Positions 1 to 6,536 of a stretch of 33,292 nucleotides of DNA are shown here, in pieces; positions within the stretch are counted from its first letter, which is position 1, and each line of letters opens with the position of its first letter. The stretch spans positions 1 through 33,292 of the forward strand of contig JAJQDE010000063.1 in assembly GCA_021202335.1 (NCBI GenBank). Direction: 5' to 3'. A program made the translations under genes and the position numbers. The notes under the pieces were generated by a model that was given only the letters and a program-made list of their open reading frames with translations, did no database searches and was not told where the DNA came from. This DNA comes from Lachnospiraceae bacterium (lineage in GTDB: Bacteria > Bacillota > Clostridia > Lachnospirales > Lachnospiraceae).

Positions 1-25
1 AAGCTCGATAGCTTATTTTTCATAC

Positions 26-125
26 GGCTATTTGTGCCGGAGCGTCACAAATAGCCTTGATGGCAGACGAAAATCTGACATTTGCGTCGCCCCGTCGCGT
101 AAAACGCTCCGGAATGGGGATTAAA
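26..125 (+). promoter_or_regulatory. Structured 5' leader with candidate pseudoknot, before the alpha-galactosidase
   Basis: Bases 26-36 and 46-56 form a perfect 11-bp stem. Its 9-nt loop (CCGGAGCGT, 37-45) is the exact reverse complement of ACGCTCCGG at 104-112, which runs into the purine-rich ribosome-binding region GGAATGGGGA (111-120) before the ATG at 126. A second imperfect stem (GGC-GACG-AAA near 62-71 with TTT-CGTC-GCC near 81-91) lies between. The layout resembles a cis-regulatory pseudoknot that would cover the ribosome-binding site. A sibling hairpin with the same loop lies before cheW (8799). The pairing is directly visible; a regulatory role and any ligand are inference. I do not recognise it as a known riboswitch class. 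Confidence 0.55.
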
Positions 126-2315
126 ATGGGAATTATATTTGACGAAAAGGAAAAAACGTTTACGCTTCATACAGAGCATACGACTTATCAGATGCAGGTG
201 GACAGATATGGTTTTCTGCTGCATTTGTACTATGGAAAGACAGCGCAGGGATGCATGGATTATCTGCTGACCTATGCTGACCACGGTTTTTCGGGAAATC
301 CGTATGATGCGGGTATGGATAGAACATATTCCATGGATGCGCTCCCGCAGGAATTTCCAACGCTTGGCACGGGGGACTACAGAACCGTGGCGTGCATCAT
401 AAAAAACGCGGACGGCAGCTTTGCCTGTGATTTCCGCTATGAGAGTCACAGCATCAGAGAGGGAAAATATGCCCTTCAGGGGCTTCCTGCGGTATATGCC
501 GGGAAAAACGAAGCACAGACATTGGAAATAGTGCTTTCGGATCATGCATCAGGAGTAAAGGCACAGCTTCTTTATGGCGTATTGCCGGAGCTTGATATCA
601 TAACAAGAAGCGTCAGAATTTTAAACGCCGGCGAGGGAAGCATTACGCTGGAAAAGCTTGCGCCTGCCTGCCTTGATTTTGTCACGGGGAAATTTGACTT
701 TATTACATTTTACGGTCGTCATGCCATGGAGAGGAATTTCCAAAGAATTCCGATTGCGCATGGAATTTCTAAAATAGGAAGCTTTCGCGGCGCCTCAAGC
801 CATCAGTATAACCCTGCGGTCATTGTGGCGGAAAGGAGCGCGACTGAGGACGCGGGGCAGTGCTATGCGCTCGCGTTTGTATACAGCGGCAGCTTCCAAA
901 GCGAGGCGCAGAGAGACCAGTTCGACCAGACGAGAGTGCTGATGGGGCTTCAGGAGGAGATGTTTTCCTATTGCCTGAAAGCGGGTGAGGAATTTGCCGC
1001 TCCGGAGGTAATCATGAGTTACTCATCTGAGGGGCTTGCACCATTGTCGCAGAATTTGCACCGCTGCATGAGAACGCATCTGTGCAGGGGAAAATACAGA
1101 GATGTCAGAAGACCGATTCTTATCAACAGTTGGGAGGCGGCATACTTTGACTTTACGGGGGAAGCTCTTTTAAAGCTTGCGGCTGAGGCAGCCGATTTGG
1201 GGATGGAAATGTTCGTGTTGGACGACGGGTGGTTTGGAAACAGGGACAATGACCTTAAGGCGCTGGGCGACTGGCAGGTCAACGAAAAAAAGCTTGGCTG
1301 CACGCTGGGAGAACTGATTGCCGGGATAAACGGCATGGGACTGAAATTCGGCTTGTGGATTGAGCCGGAAATGGTAAACGAGGACAGCAATTTGTATCGG
1401 GAGCATCCGGATTGGGTACTGGCAATTCCGAAAAGAAAGCCGGTCCGCTCAAGGTATCAGCTTGTGCTGGATTTTTCAAGAAAAGACGTGGTGGATTATG
1501 TGTTCGGACAGATTTGCGGAGTGCTTGACCAGGGAAATATTGAATATATAAAATGGGACATGAACAGAAGCCTGTCCGATATTTTTTCGGCGCAGACGGA
1601 CTGCCAGGGAAAGGTTTTGTACGATTATGTGCTGGGCGTGTATGATTTTTTGGAACGTCTTGTTAAAAGATATCCTGATTTGCTGATTGAGGGCTGCTGC
1701 GGCGGCGGCGGACGTTTTGACGCGGGTATGCTCTACTATACGCCGCAGATTTGGTGCAGCGACAACACGGATGCGGCAGACCGGGTAAGAATACAGTACG
1801 GCACATCATTTGTCTATCCGGTATCGGCGGCAGGCTCGCATGTTTCGGCAAGCCCAAACCATCAGACGGGAAGAAAAACTCCGCTGCATACAAGAGGCGT
1901 GGTCGCGATGTCGGGCACCTTCGGATATGAATTGAATTTGGGAATGTTGACGGCAGAGGAGAAGGATGAGATACGGGCGCAGATTAAGAGCTATTGCGCA
2001 TATGCTGATTTAATACAAAAGGGCTTGTACTATCGCCTGTCATGTCCGAGCGAGGATGAAGTTGGGGCGTGGATGTTTGTTTCCGAGGACAAATCCGAAG
2101 CCTTAGTGTGCGCAGTCAGTCTGGCGCAGCATGCAAATATGCCGGCAAATTATGTCCGGCTTAAAGGCCTTAAGGAGAACACCGCATACAGGGAAGCTGC
2201 GGGCGGAAAAATATATAACAGCACGGCGCTTATGGAAACAGGCATTGCGCTAAAGGGCGCGGAATGTGAATATCAGGCTTACCAAATGCATTTTGTGGAA
2301 TGTTGTCACTTTTAG
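126..2315 (+). CDS. Alpha-galactosidase, glycoside hydrolase family 36
   Basis: Retaining exo-glycosidase that releases terminal alpha-1,6-linked galactose from raffinose-family sugars and galactomannan fragments. The 729-residue length is typical of bacterial GH36. It has an N-terminal beta-sandwich, a (beta/alpha)8 barrel and a C-terminal beta domain. The nucleophile Asp478 sits in KWDMNR and the acid/base Asp546 in WCSDNTDA; FVLDDGWFG and LWIEPEMVN are further GH36 barrel motifs. No signal peptide is present, so it should act in the cytosol on imported oligosaccharides. I chose ATG 126 because GGAATGGGGA lies just upstream and the protein then begins at the usual family start; the frame is open back to an ATG at 57, but that stretch is the structured leader. 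The gene ends in a 13-bp tandem duplication across the stop codon. No sugar transporter or regulator is adjacent within the window. Confidence 0.95.
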   Translation: MGIIFDEKEKTFTLHTEHTTYQMQVDRYGFLLHLYYGKTAQGCMDYLLTYADHGFSGNPYDAGMDRTYSMDALPQEFPTLGTGDYRTVACIIKNADGSFACDFRYESHSIREGKYALQGLPAVYAGKNEAQTLEIVLSDHASGVKAQLLYGVLPELDIITRSVRILNAGEGSITLEKLAPACLDFVTGKFDFITFYGRHAMERNFQRIPIAHGISKIGSFRGASSHQYNPAVIVAERSATEDAGQCYALAFVYSGSFQSEAQRDQFDQTRVLMGLQEEMFSYCLKAGEEFAAPEVIMSYSSEGLAPLSQNLHRCMRTHLCRGKYRDVRRPILINSWEAAYFDFTGEALLKLAAEAADLGMEMFVLDDGWFGNRDNDLKALGDWQVNEKKLGCTLGELIAGINGMGLKFGLWIEPEMVNEDSNLYREHPDWVLAIPKRKPVRSRYQLVLDFSRKDVVDYVFGQICGVLDQGNIEYIKWDMNRSLSDIFSAQTDCQGKVLYDYVLGVYDFLERLVKRYPDLLIEGCCGGGGRFDAGMLYYTPQIWCSDNTDAADRVRIQYGTSFVYPVSAAGSHVSASPNHQTGRKTPLHTRGVVAMSGTFGYELNLGMLTAEEKDEIRAQIKSYCAYADLIQKGLYYRLSCPSEDEVGAWMFVSEDKSEALVCAVSLAQHANMPANYVRLKGLKENTAYREAAGGKIYNSTALMETGIALKGAECEYQAYQMHFVECCHF

Positions 2316-2338
2316 TTGTCACTTTTATAATATTTGAC

Positions 2339-2366
2339 TTGAAATTCTTTTTCAAAGTGATATAAT
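2339..2366 (+). promoter_or_regulatory. Promoter of the tRNA-Val/tRNA-Ala unit
   Basis: TTGAAA (2339-2344), a 16-nt spacer and TATAAT (2361-2366) preceded by TG at -15/-14 form an extended -10 sigma-A promoter. It ends 20 nt before tRNA-Val. An overlapping TTGACT at 2334 has a 21-nt spacer and fits less well. Confidence 0.7.
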
Positions 2367-2386
2367 CAATAATATATGAATGGAAC

Positions 2387-2460
2387 GGAAGCATAGCTCA
2401 GCCGGGATGAGCGTTCGCCTCACACGCGAGAGGTCACGGGTTCGAGCCCCGTTGCTTCCA
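2387..2460 (+). tRNA. tRNA-Val (anticodon CAC)
   Basis: Full cloverleaf: acceptor GGAAGCA (2387-2393) with TGCTTCC (2453-2459), D arm GCTCAGCCGGGATGAGC, a 5-bp anticodon stem with loop CTCACAC giving CAC at 2421-2423, and a T arm with GGGTTCGAGCCCC. The discriminator is A2460. CCA is not encoded. It is the first of two tRNAs sharing a promoter and terminator. Confidence 0.95.
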
Positions 2461-2465
2461 TTCAT

Positions 2466-2538
2466 GGGGATATAGCTCAGTTGGGAGAGCGACGCGTTCG
2501 CAACGCGTAGGTCAGGGGTTCGAGTCCCCCTATCTCCA
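2466..2538 (+). tRNA. tRNA-Ala (anticodon CGC)
   Basis: Acceptor GGGGATA (2466-2472) pairs with TATCTCC (2531-2537) and includes the G3-U70 wobble (G2468/T2535) that identifies alanine tRNA. The anticodon stem ACGCG/CGCGT holds loop TTCGCAA with CGC at 2499-2501. The T arm is canonical and the discriminator is A2538. It lies 5 nt after tRNA-Val, so the two are co-transcribed. Confidence 0.96.
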
Positions 2539-2540
2539 CT

Positions 2541-2559
2541 GCCCTAAAGGGCTTTTTTT
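2541..2559 (+). terminator. Rho-independent terminator after tRNA-Ala
   Basis: GCCCT (2541-2545) and AGGGC (2548-2552) form a short GC-rich hairpin followed by seven T (2553-2559). Confidence 0.85.
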
Positions 2560-2563
2560 ATGT

Positions 2564-2631
2564 ATAGGAAAGTTCGTCCTATCAAAGCTATCTGATAGCA
2601 TGTAAAAGTATTTGACCGATGCATGGGTCAA
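2564..2631 (+). repeat. Small palindromes between tRNA-Ala and tRNA-Leu
   Basis: Three inverted repeats in succession: ATAGGA-AAGTTCG-TCCTAT (2564-2582), GCTATC-T-GATAGC (2588-2600) and TTGACC-GATGCATG-GGTCAA (2612-2631). The first shares its arms and its AAGTTCG loop with the longer hairpin at 2810-2846, so it belongs to the same repeat family. I see no clear sigma-A promoter for tRNA-Leu here. Confidence 0.6.
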
Positions 2632-2639
2632 TTCTTTAT

Positions 2640-2719
2640 GCGGATATGGCGGAATTGGCAGACGCGCCGGATTTAGGTTCCGGTGGGCAACCGTGCAGGT
2701 TCAACTCCTGTTATCCGCA
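2640..2719 (+). tRNA. tRNA-Leu (anticodon TAG)
   Basis: Acceptor GCGGATA (2640-2646) pairs with TATCCGC (2712-2718), discriminator A2719. The anticodon stem CCGGA/TCCGG holds loop TTTAGGT with TAG at 2674-2676. A long variable arm (about 2684-2694) fits a class II tRNA, and the T arm is GCAGG-TTCAACT-CCTGT. CCA is not encoded. Confidence 0.95.
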
Positions 2720-2723
2720 TTGT

Positions 2724-2755
2724 AAAAAGGTTGGACTGATATAGTTCAACTTTTT
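2724..2755 (+). terminator. Terminator after tRNA-Leu
   Basis: GTTGGAC (2730-2736) pairs with GTTCAAC (2744-2750) with one G-U. The stem is flanked by AAAAA and TTTTT, which extend it past a bulged G and give the U tract. Confidence 0.75.
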
Positions 2756-2770
2756 CTTCATATAGGGAAA

Positions 2771-2937
2771 CGCGCTTAGGCGCGGGAATGTGCCGCCGGC
2801 ACATTCTTTTTTTATCGTATAGGAAAGTTCGTCCTATACGATAAAACGCTCCGCGTGGATGCGCACTTGCGCGAAGATGAAATATGTCGCAAGCGACCGC
2901 GCTCGGCGCGGGAATGTGCCGCCGGCACATTCTTTAT
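2771..2937. repeat. Composite hairpin repeat cluster upstream of thymidine kinase
   Basis: This stretch is almost wholly made of palindromic modules. Module A (CGCGC..GCGCGGG then GAATGTGCC-GCC-GGCACATTC) occurs at 2771-2806 and again at 2898-2932; the first copy is followed by seven T and can terminate transcription. Module B is a 15-bp perfect stem at 2810-2824/2832-2846 with loop AAGTTCG, also found in shorter form at 2564-2582. Between the A copies lie further small stems: CGC-TCC-GCG (2847-2855), TGCGC-ACTT-GCGC (2859-2872) and GTCGC-AA-GCGAC (2886-2897). It encodes no credible protein. It looks like an intergenic interspersed repeat (REP/BIME- or MITE-like); multiple genomic copies are inferred, not shown. 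Confidence 0.7.
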
Positions 2938-2981
2938 AATATGGAGGAAAAAGCGGGCTGTTGACAGCAGGGGAGGCTTTT

Positions 2982-3572
2982 ATGGCAAAGCTGTATTTTT
3001 ATTATGGAGCGATGAACAGCTCAAAGACGGCAAACGCGCTTATGACGCATTTCAACTATGAGGAGGTCGGGCAGAAGGCGCTGCTTTGCAAGACGGAGGC
3101 TGACACGAGAGATGGCGAGCGGATAATCCGCTCAAGAATCGGGCTTGAGATGGAATGTGTTCTTTTATCCGAACTTATGGATATGCCCGAAAGCGAGATA
3201 AAAAAATATAACTGCATTATCGTCGACGAGATACAGTTTGCGACAAAGACTCAAATTGATTTTCTCTCCGATATCGTGGACTTTATGGAGGTGCCTGTCG
3301 TGTGCTACGGTTTGCGGGCTGACTTCCAAAACAATCTTTTTCCGGGGAGCGAAAGGCTGATTGCGATTGCAGACACGATACAGGAAATAAAGACAGTGTG
3401 CTGGTGCGGAAGGAAAGCAACAGCAAATGCGCGATTTAACAGCGCGGGAATTGTGCGCGACGGGCAGCAGGTTGTGCTTGGTGCAAACGACAGTTATGTC
3501 GCGCTGTGCAGAAAACATTTTAAGCTGGGAATGTTGGGACCCGATTTGAGCGATAAGCGGAATGGGGAATAG
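2982..3572 (+). CDS. tdk: Thymidine kinase (type II)
   Basis: Phosphorylates thymidine with ATP to dTMP in the salvage pathway; cytosolic, usually a tetramer. The 196-residue protein has the P-loop GAMNSSKT at residues 9-16, the DEIQF Walker B/catalytic region, and a C-terminal zinc-ribbon/lasso part with CWCGRKA and a later CRKHF that can supply the remaining ligands. ATG 2982 is chosen because GGGAGG lies 5-10 bases upstream; the frame is open further 5' only through a TTG. The hairpin cluster at 2771-2937 sits directly upstream, so its second module A is in or next to the leader. The next gene, an exchanger, follows after 21 nt and is probably co-transcribed. Confidence 0.95.
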   Translation: MAKLYFYYGAMNSSKTANALMTHFNYEEVGQKALLCKTEADTRDGERIIRSRIGLEMECVLLSELMDMPESEIKKYNCIIVDEIQFATKTQIDFLSDIVDFMEVPVVCYGLRADFQNNLFPGSERLIAIADTIQEIKTVCWCGRKATANARFNSAGIVRDGQQVVLGANDSYVALCRKHFKLGMLGPDLSDKRNGE

Positions 3573-3593
3573 TGTGCAAGAAAGGGGATTATT

Positions 3594-4538
3594 ATGATTA
3601 TTTTACAGTTTGTCCTGCTTGTGGTTGGCTTCGCACTGCTGATGAAGGGTGCGGACTGGTTTGTGGACGGCGCTTCAAAGATTGCGGATAAATTCGGAAT
3701 ACCGCATCTTGTCATCGGACTTACCATCGTGGCGTTCGGAACAAGCGCTCCCGAGGCGGCGGTGAGCATCAGCGCGGCGCTCAAGGGAAGCGTGGATTTG
3801 TCAATCAGCAACGTTTTGGGAAGCAATATCATGAATGTGCTGCTGATACTGGGGCTGTCCGCAGTGATTTATCCTTTGGCAGTGAAAAAATCAGCCATTC
3901 GTTTCGATATACCGTTTGTGTTTCTTGTCACACTTCTGATGCTCGCGTTTGGAGTGGCTGACGGAAACATCGGGAGAAGTGACGGGCTTATTTTTTGGGC
4001 GCTTTTAGTGCTGTATATCGGCTATATGATACGGCTCACAAAGAAAGGGCAGGCTGACGGCGAAGACTTTGAAGCCGCAGGCGAGGCGGATAAGCTTTGG
4101 AAGCTAGTGCTCCTAATCCTTGTTGGAATTGTGATGATTGTCGTTGGCTCCGATGTGACAGTCGACGCAGCGTCAAACATTGCGATGGAGTTTGGAATGA
4201 CCGAGCGGCTTATCGGGCTTACCATCGTGGCGTTCGGCACCTCGCTGCCGGAGCTTGTGACCTCCTGCATTGCGGCAAAAAGAAAGGAAACAGATATTGC
4301 CGTCGGAAACATTGTCGGCTCAAATCTGTTCAATATCCTGTTTGTGCTCGGTTCAAGCGCGGTCATTACTCCCGTGGCATACACGTCGGAATTTATTTTT
4401 GACAATGTGGCAGCCGCCCTTGTGATGGTGGTTCTGTGGCTTTTGGTGTTGCGAAAGCAGCGCTTAAACCGATTTGGAGGAATTCTGATGCTTGCGCTGT
4501 ACGCGGTTTACTTTGTAAATCTGCTGATGCAGGCTTAA
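3594..4538 (+). CDS. Calcium/sodium antiporter (CaCA family, YrbG-like)
   Basis: Integral membrane cation exchanger of 314 residues with two homologous halves in inverted topology. The alpha-repeat signatures are visible: GTSAPEAAVS with SNVLGSNIMNVLLILG in the first half, and GTSLPELVTS with GNIVGSNLFNILFVLG in the second. About ten hydrophobic segments are expected, with a charged central loop (KKGQADGEDFEAAGEADK). Family members exchange Ca2+ for Na+ or K+; the exact ions cannot be read from sequence. AAAGGGGATT upstream supports ATG 3594. The 3' end overlaps the convergent CYTH gene by four bases. Confidence 0.9.
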   Translation: MIILQFVLLVVGFALLMKGADWFVDGASKIADKFGIPHLVIGLTIVAFGTSAPEAAVSISAALKGSVDLSISNVLGSNIMNVLLILGLSAVIYPLAVKKSAIRFDIPFVFLVTLLMLAFGVADGNIGRSDGLIFWALLVLYIGYMIRLTKKGQADGEDFEAAGEADKLWKLVLLILVGIVMIVVGSDVTVDAASNIAMEFGMTERLIGLTIVAFGTSLPELVTSCIAAKRKETDIAVGNIVGSNLFNILFVLGSSAVITPVAYTSEFIFDNVAAALVMVVLWLLVLRKQRLNRFGGILMLALYAVYFVNLLMQA

Positions 4539-5032
4539 AATACCTGCCGGGACATATTTGAGTTATGATATTTTGAGTCTAAGGTCACATCCTTATCAAA
4601 CCACGCGGGCGGTATAAATGCGTTTGCCGTCTGCTCGTCAGGAAATTCGACCTCTGCCATCACAAGCGGCGCGAAGGGCGGCTCAAAAATATCAAGCTCA
4701 ATCTCAAGCGAAAGACCGTCCTTGGGCGTGAAACCTTTGGCAAAGCGCGGATTTTCGAGAGGCAGGATATAGCGCCTCTTTGATATGACGTTGCCGTCAG
4801 CTTTTTTTAAAAGGTGATTGTAGGATTTTTCGTCCAAAGGAAGATTGTATTCCGTGCGGGCCATCATCCCGCTGCCCTTGTAGGTGAGGGTGTACGTGTC
4901 GTTTGCTCTGCGCACGCGCACCACGGGCGAGGTATTTAAATACGCCTGTTCTATGACCTTGCAGGGGTAATCTTCAAGCCGCGAAGGCATATTCGTTATT
5001 GTATATTTTCTCTCAATTTCCATATTTTCCAT
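4535..5032 (-). CDS. CYTH-domain protein (triphosphate tunnel metalloenzyme family)
   Basis: CYTH/TTM proteins bind triphosphates in an eight-stranded beta tunnel and include class IV adenylate cyclases, thiamine triphosphatases and inorganic triphosphatases. The N terminus carries the defining ExExK motif as EIERKYTI, followed by alternating charged strands: VVRVRR, YTLTYKGSG, KRRYILP, SLEIELDIFE and MAEVEFPDE. The length of about 165 residues matches a stand-alone CYTH domain. Three in-frame ATGs lie close together (5044, 5032, 5023); GAGGG fits 5032 best. It lies downstream of the CmpB-like gene on the same strand and probably shares its transcript. Substrate is unknown; a tripolyphosphatase or nucleoside-triphosphatase role is the likeliest guess. 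Confidence 0.85.
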   Translation of the reverse strand: MENMEIERKYTITNMPSRLEDYPCKVIEQAYLNTSPVVRVRRANDTYTLTYKGSGMMARTEYNLPLDEKSYNHLLKKADGNVISKRRYILPLENPRFAKGFTPKDGLSLEIELDIFEPPFAPLVMAEVEFPDEQTANAFIPPAWFDKDVTLDSKYHNSNMSRQVF

Positions 5033-5110
5033 GTTTTCCCTCATTTCCGCGAACTTGGGTTCGCTGATGCTTCTTTGAGCAGGCGCTTTAGACTGATTCC
5101 ATTTCCCATT

Positions 5111-5668
5111 TTACTGTATTGCCGCAAAAAAACAAGTAATATTTCTTCCCGTATTGGGATTTATGCTTGAATAGGCAGCGTCTGCGGTAAAAAGCACGAT
5201 TAAGATAATGCATATCAAAATGCATACACGGCGGGGCGTTTTGTGGTACAGCCTGTTAAAAAACGGCTGGAAAATACATATGAGCAGCACGCCGCCCGCT
5301 CCGAAGCCTATGCTGCATAAAAGACAGATTTTTCCGTCCAAATTCATAAAAAGGCTGCTGTAATCCCACCAGCGGACATTCCACTTATATTCAAGCCATG
5401 CGGCGGCAGCGTATTCGATTGCGGTGCAGATGGCGGCAGAAACAGCGAAAACCAACAGCGGCTGTTTCCTTTTCGCGTGCAAAAGCAGCATCAAAAAAAG
5501 CCCTCCGATTCCGTAAATGGGAAGATACGGACCATAATATACGCCGCGGTTGACGAAAACGCCGCTGCCCAACAGGTAGAGGACAACCTCCCAAAGCCAG
5601 CCCGCAAACGAGATACAGAAAAATAAAAGTACGTAATAATCAAAAGAGCGTATATTTAAATGTTTCAT
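5111..5668 (-). CDS. CmpB-type (DUF1113) integral membrane protein, putative ABC transporter permease
   Basis: Protein of about 185 residues with five hydrophobic segments, matching the PF06541 'ABC_trans_CmpB' family, which despite its name has no proven transport function. Characteristic features are GWLWEVV near the first helix, NRGVYYGPYLPIYG, and a middle segment AAAAWLEYKWNVRWWDYSS. No ABC ATPase gene is nearby. ATG 5668 is preferred over an upstream TTG, but no good ribosome-binding site precedes it, so the start is less certain than elsewhere. The gene diverges from the DJ-1 gene across a region holding a 16-bp tandem repeat, and runs into the CYTH gene after a 78-nt gap. Confidence 0.8.
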   Translation of the reverse strand: MKHLNIRSFDYYVLLFFCISFAGWLWEVVLYLLGSGVFVNRGVYYGPYLPIYGIGGLFLMLLLHAKRKQPLLVFAVSAAICTAIEYAAAAWLEYKWNVRWWDYSSLFMNLDGKICLLCSIGFGAGGVLLICIFQPFFNRLYHKTPRRVCILICIILIVLFTADAAYSSINPNTGRNITCFFAAIQ

Positions 5669-5695
5669 GCACGTAGTATGTACTGTTATCAAAAA

Positions 5696-5727
5696 AATAT
5701 GAATTTGCTAAAATATGAATTTGCTAA
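5696..5727. repeat. Exact 16-bp tandem repeat in a divergent intergenic region
   Basis: AATATGAATTTGCTAA occurs twice head to tail at 5696-5711 and 5712-5727, between the divergent CmpB-like and DJ-1 genes and upstream of the promoter at 5743. One and a half helical turns per unit would put successive copies on opposite faces of the DNA. It may be a transcription-factor site or only a small duplication. Confidence 0.6.
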
Positions 5728-5742
5728 AATTTTAAATACTAA

Positions 5743-5771
5743 TCGACAGATATAAAATTCAATGTTAAAAT
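5743..5771 (+). promoter_or_regulatory. Probable promoter of the DJ-1 gene
   Basis: TCGACA (5743-5748), a 17-nt spacer and TAAAAT (5766-5771) preceded by TGT give an extended -10 promoter. The leader of about 100 nt contains a perfect 8-bp hairpin GAACCAAC-TTT-GTTGGTTC (5821-5839), preceded by a related half copy GAACCGGCTTTGTT at 5806-5819. Confidence 0.5.
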
Positions 5772-5876
5772 ATAGTCAATGATGATACGCGGAACACGAA
5801 GGAAGAACCGGCTTTGTTTAGAACCAACTTTGTTGGTTCCGCAAATATTGTGCTTGTGCAGGAATGGAGGTTTAAA

Positions 5877-6425
5877 ATGAAAAAAGCAGCAGTATTTTTT
5901 GCAACAGGTTACGAGGAAATAGAGGCGCTCACCGTGGTGGATCTGCTCCGCCGCGCCGGAATAGAGGTGACATGCGTTTCAATCGACAATGAAAAGAGCG
6001 TGACGGGAGCGCACAAGATATCCGTGGAGATGGACGCGGGCATATCCGGGCTTGATTTTGAAGGCTTTGACGTCCTTGTATGTCCGGGCGGAATGCCGGG
6101 AACCAAAAATCTTGAGGCATGTGAAGAATTGAAGGCTCAGCTTCGAGCGTTTTATGATGCCGGAAAGCTCATCGGAGCAATCTGCGCCGCGCCGGGCATT
6201 TTCGGGCATATGGGGCTTTTAAAGGGCAAGAGGGCATGTATCTACCCGGGAATGGAGGCGGAGCTTGAAGGCGCGCAAGTCGTTTACGACAAGGTAGTCA
6301 GAGCAGACAACGTGATTACAAGCCGCGGAATGGGTACGGCGATTGAATTTGCGCTTGCGCTTGTGGAGAGCCTCATTGATGGTGAAACAGCCAAAAAGCT
6401 TGGGAAAAGCATTGTTTACGCATAA
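5877..6425 (+). CDS. DJ-1/PfpI family protein (ThiJ/YajL-like)
   Basis: Small flavodoxin-fold protein of 182 residues in the DJ-1 branch. It has the conserved acidic residue in YEEIEAL near residue 15 and the nucleophilic cysteine in the elbow GAICAAPGI, plus the VCPGGMPGTKN loop typical of DJ-1/YajL. Members act in protection from oxidative or carbonyl stress; the deglycase activity once proposed is disputed. ATG 5877 follows GGAATGGAGG; the frame is open upstream only through the hairpin-bearing leader. It is flanked by its own promoter and the strong cheR promoter, so it is probably monocistronic. Confidence 0.9.
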   Translation: MKKAAVFFATGYEEIEALTVVDLLRRAGIEVTCVSIDNEKSVTGAHKISVEMDAGISGLDFEGFDVLVCPGGMPGTKNLEACEELKAQLRAFYDAGKLIGAICAAPGIFGHMGLLKGKRACIYPGMEAELEGAQVVYDKVVRADNVITSRGMGTAIEFALALVESLIDGETAKKLGKSIVYA

Positions 6426-6457
6426 TCGCGGCGATGTATGCCCCCGCTATAAACATT

Positions 6458-6486
6458 TTGACAATATTTGTACACAATGCTATAAT
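6458..6486 (+). promoter_or_regulatory. Strong sigma-A promoter of the che-like operon
   Basis: TTGACA (6458-6463), exactly 17 nt, then TATAAT (6481-6486), with TG at the extended -10 position. Both hexamers match consensus perfectly. It lies about 50 nt before cheR. Housekeeping rather than flagellar sigma-28 (SigD) control is suggested. Confidence 0.85.
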
Positions 6487-6536
6487 GAACGGTGTATCTA
6501 TATTTATTGGAGAATATTTGTAAATTGAGGCTATAA

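Noticed and set aside
57-125. Upstream in-frame start (ATG 57) for the alpha-galactosidase
   Set aside because: The extra 23 residues come from the structured leader, lie beyond the normal family N terminus, and ATG 126 has a better ribosome-binding region.
2612-2640. TTGACC followed by TTTATG as a promoter for tRNA-Leu
   Set aside because: The -10-like hexamer would overlap the first base of the tRNA; the TTGACC is part of a palindrome.
2673-2930. Minus-strand open frame over tRNA-Leu and the hairpin cluster
   Set aside because: It reads through a tRNA and palindromic repeats, giving a repeated MCRRHIPAP peptide from module A; there is no ribosome-binding site or family match.
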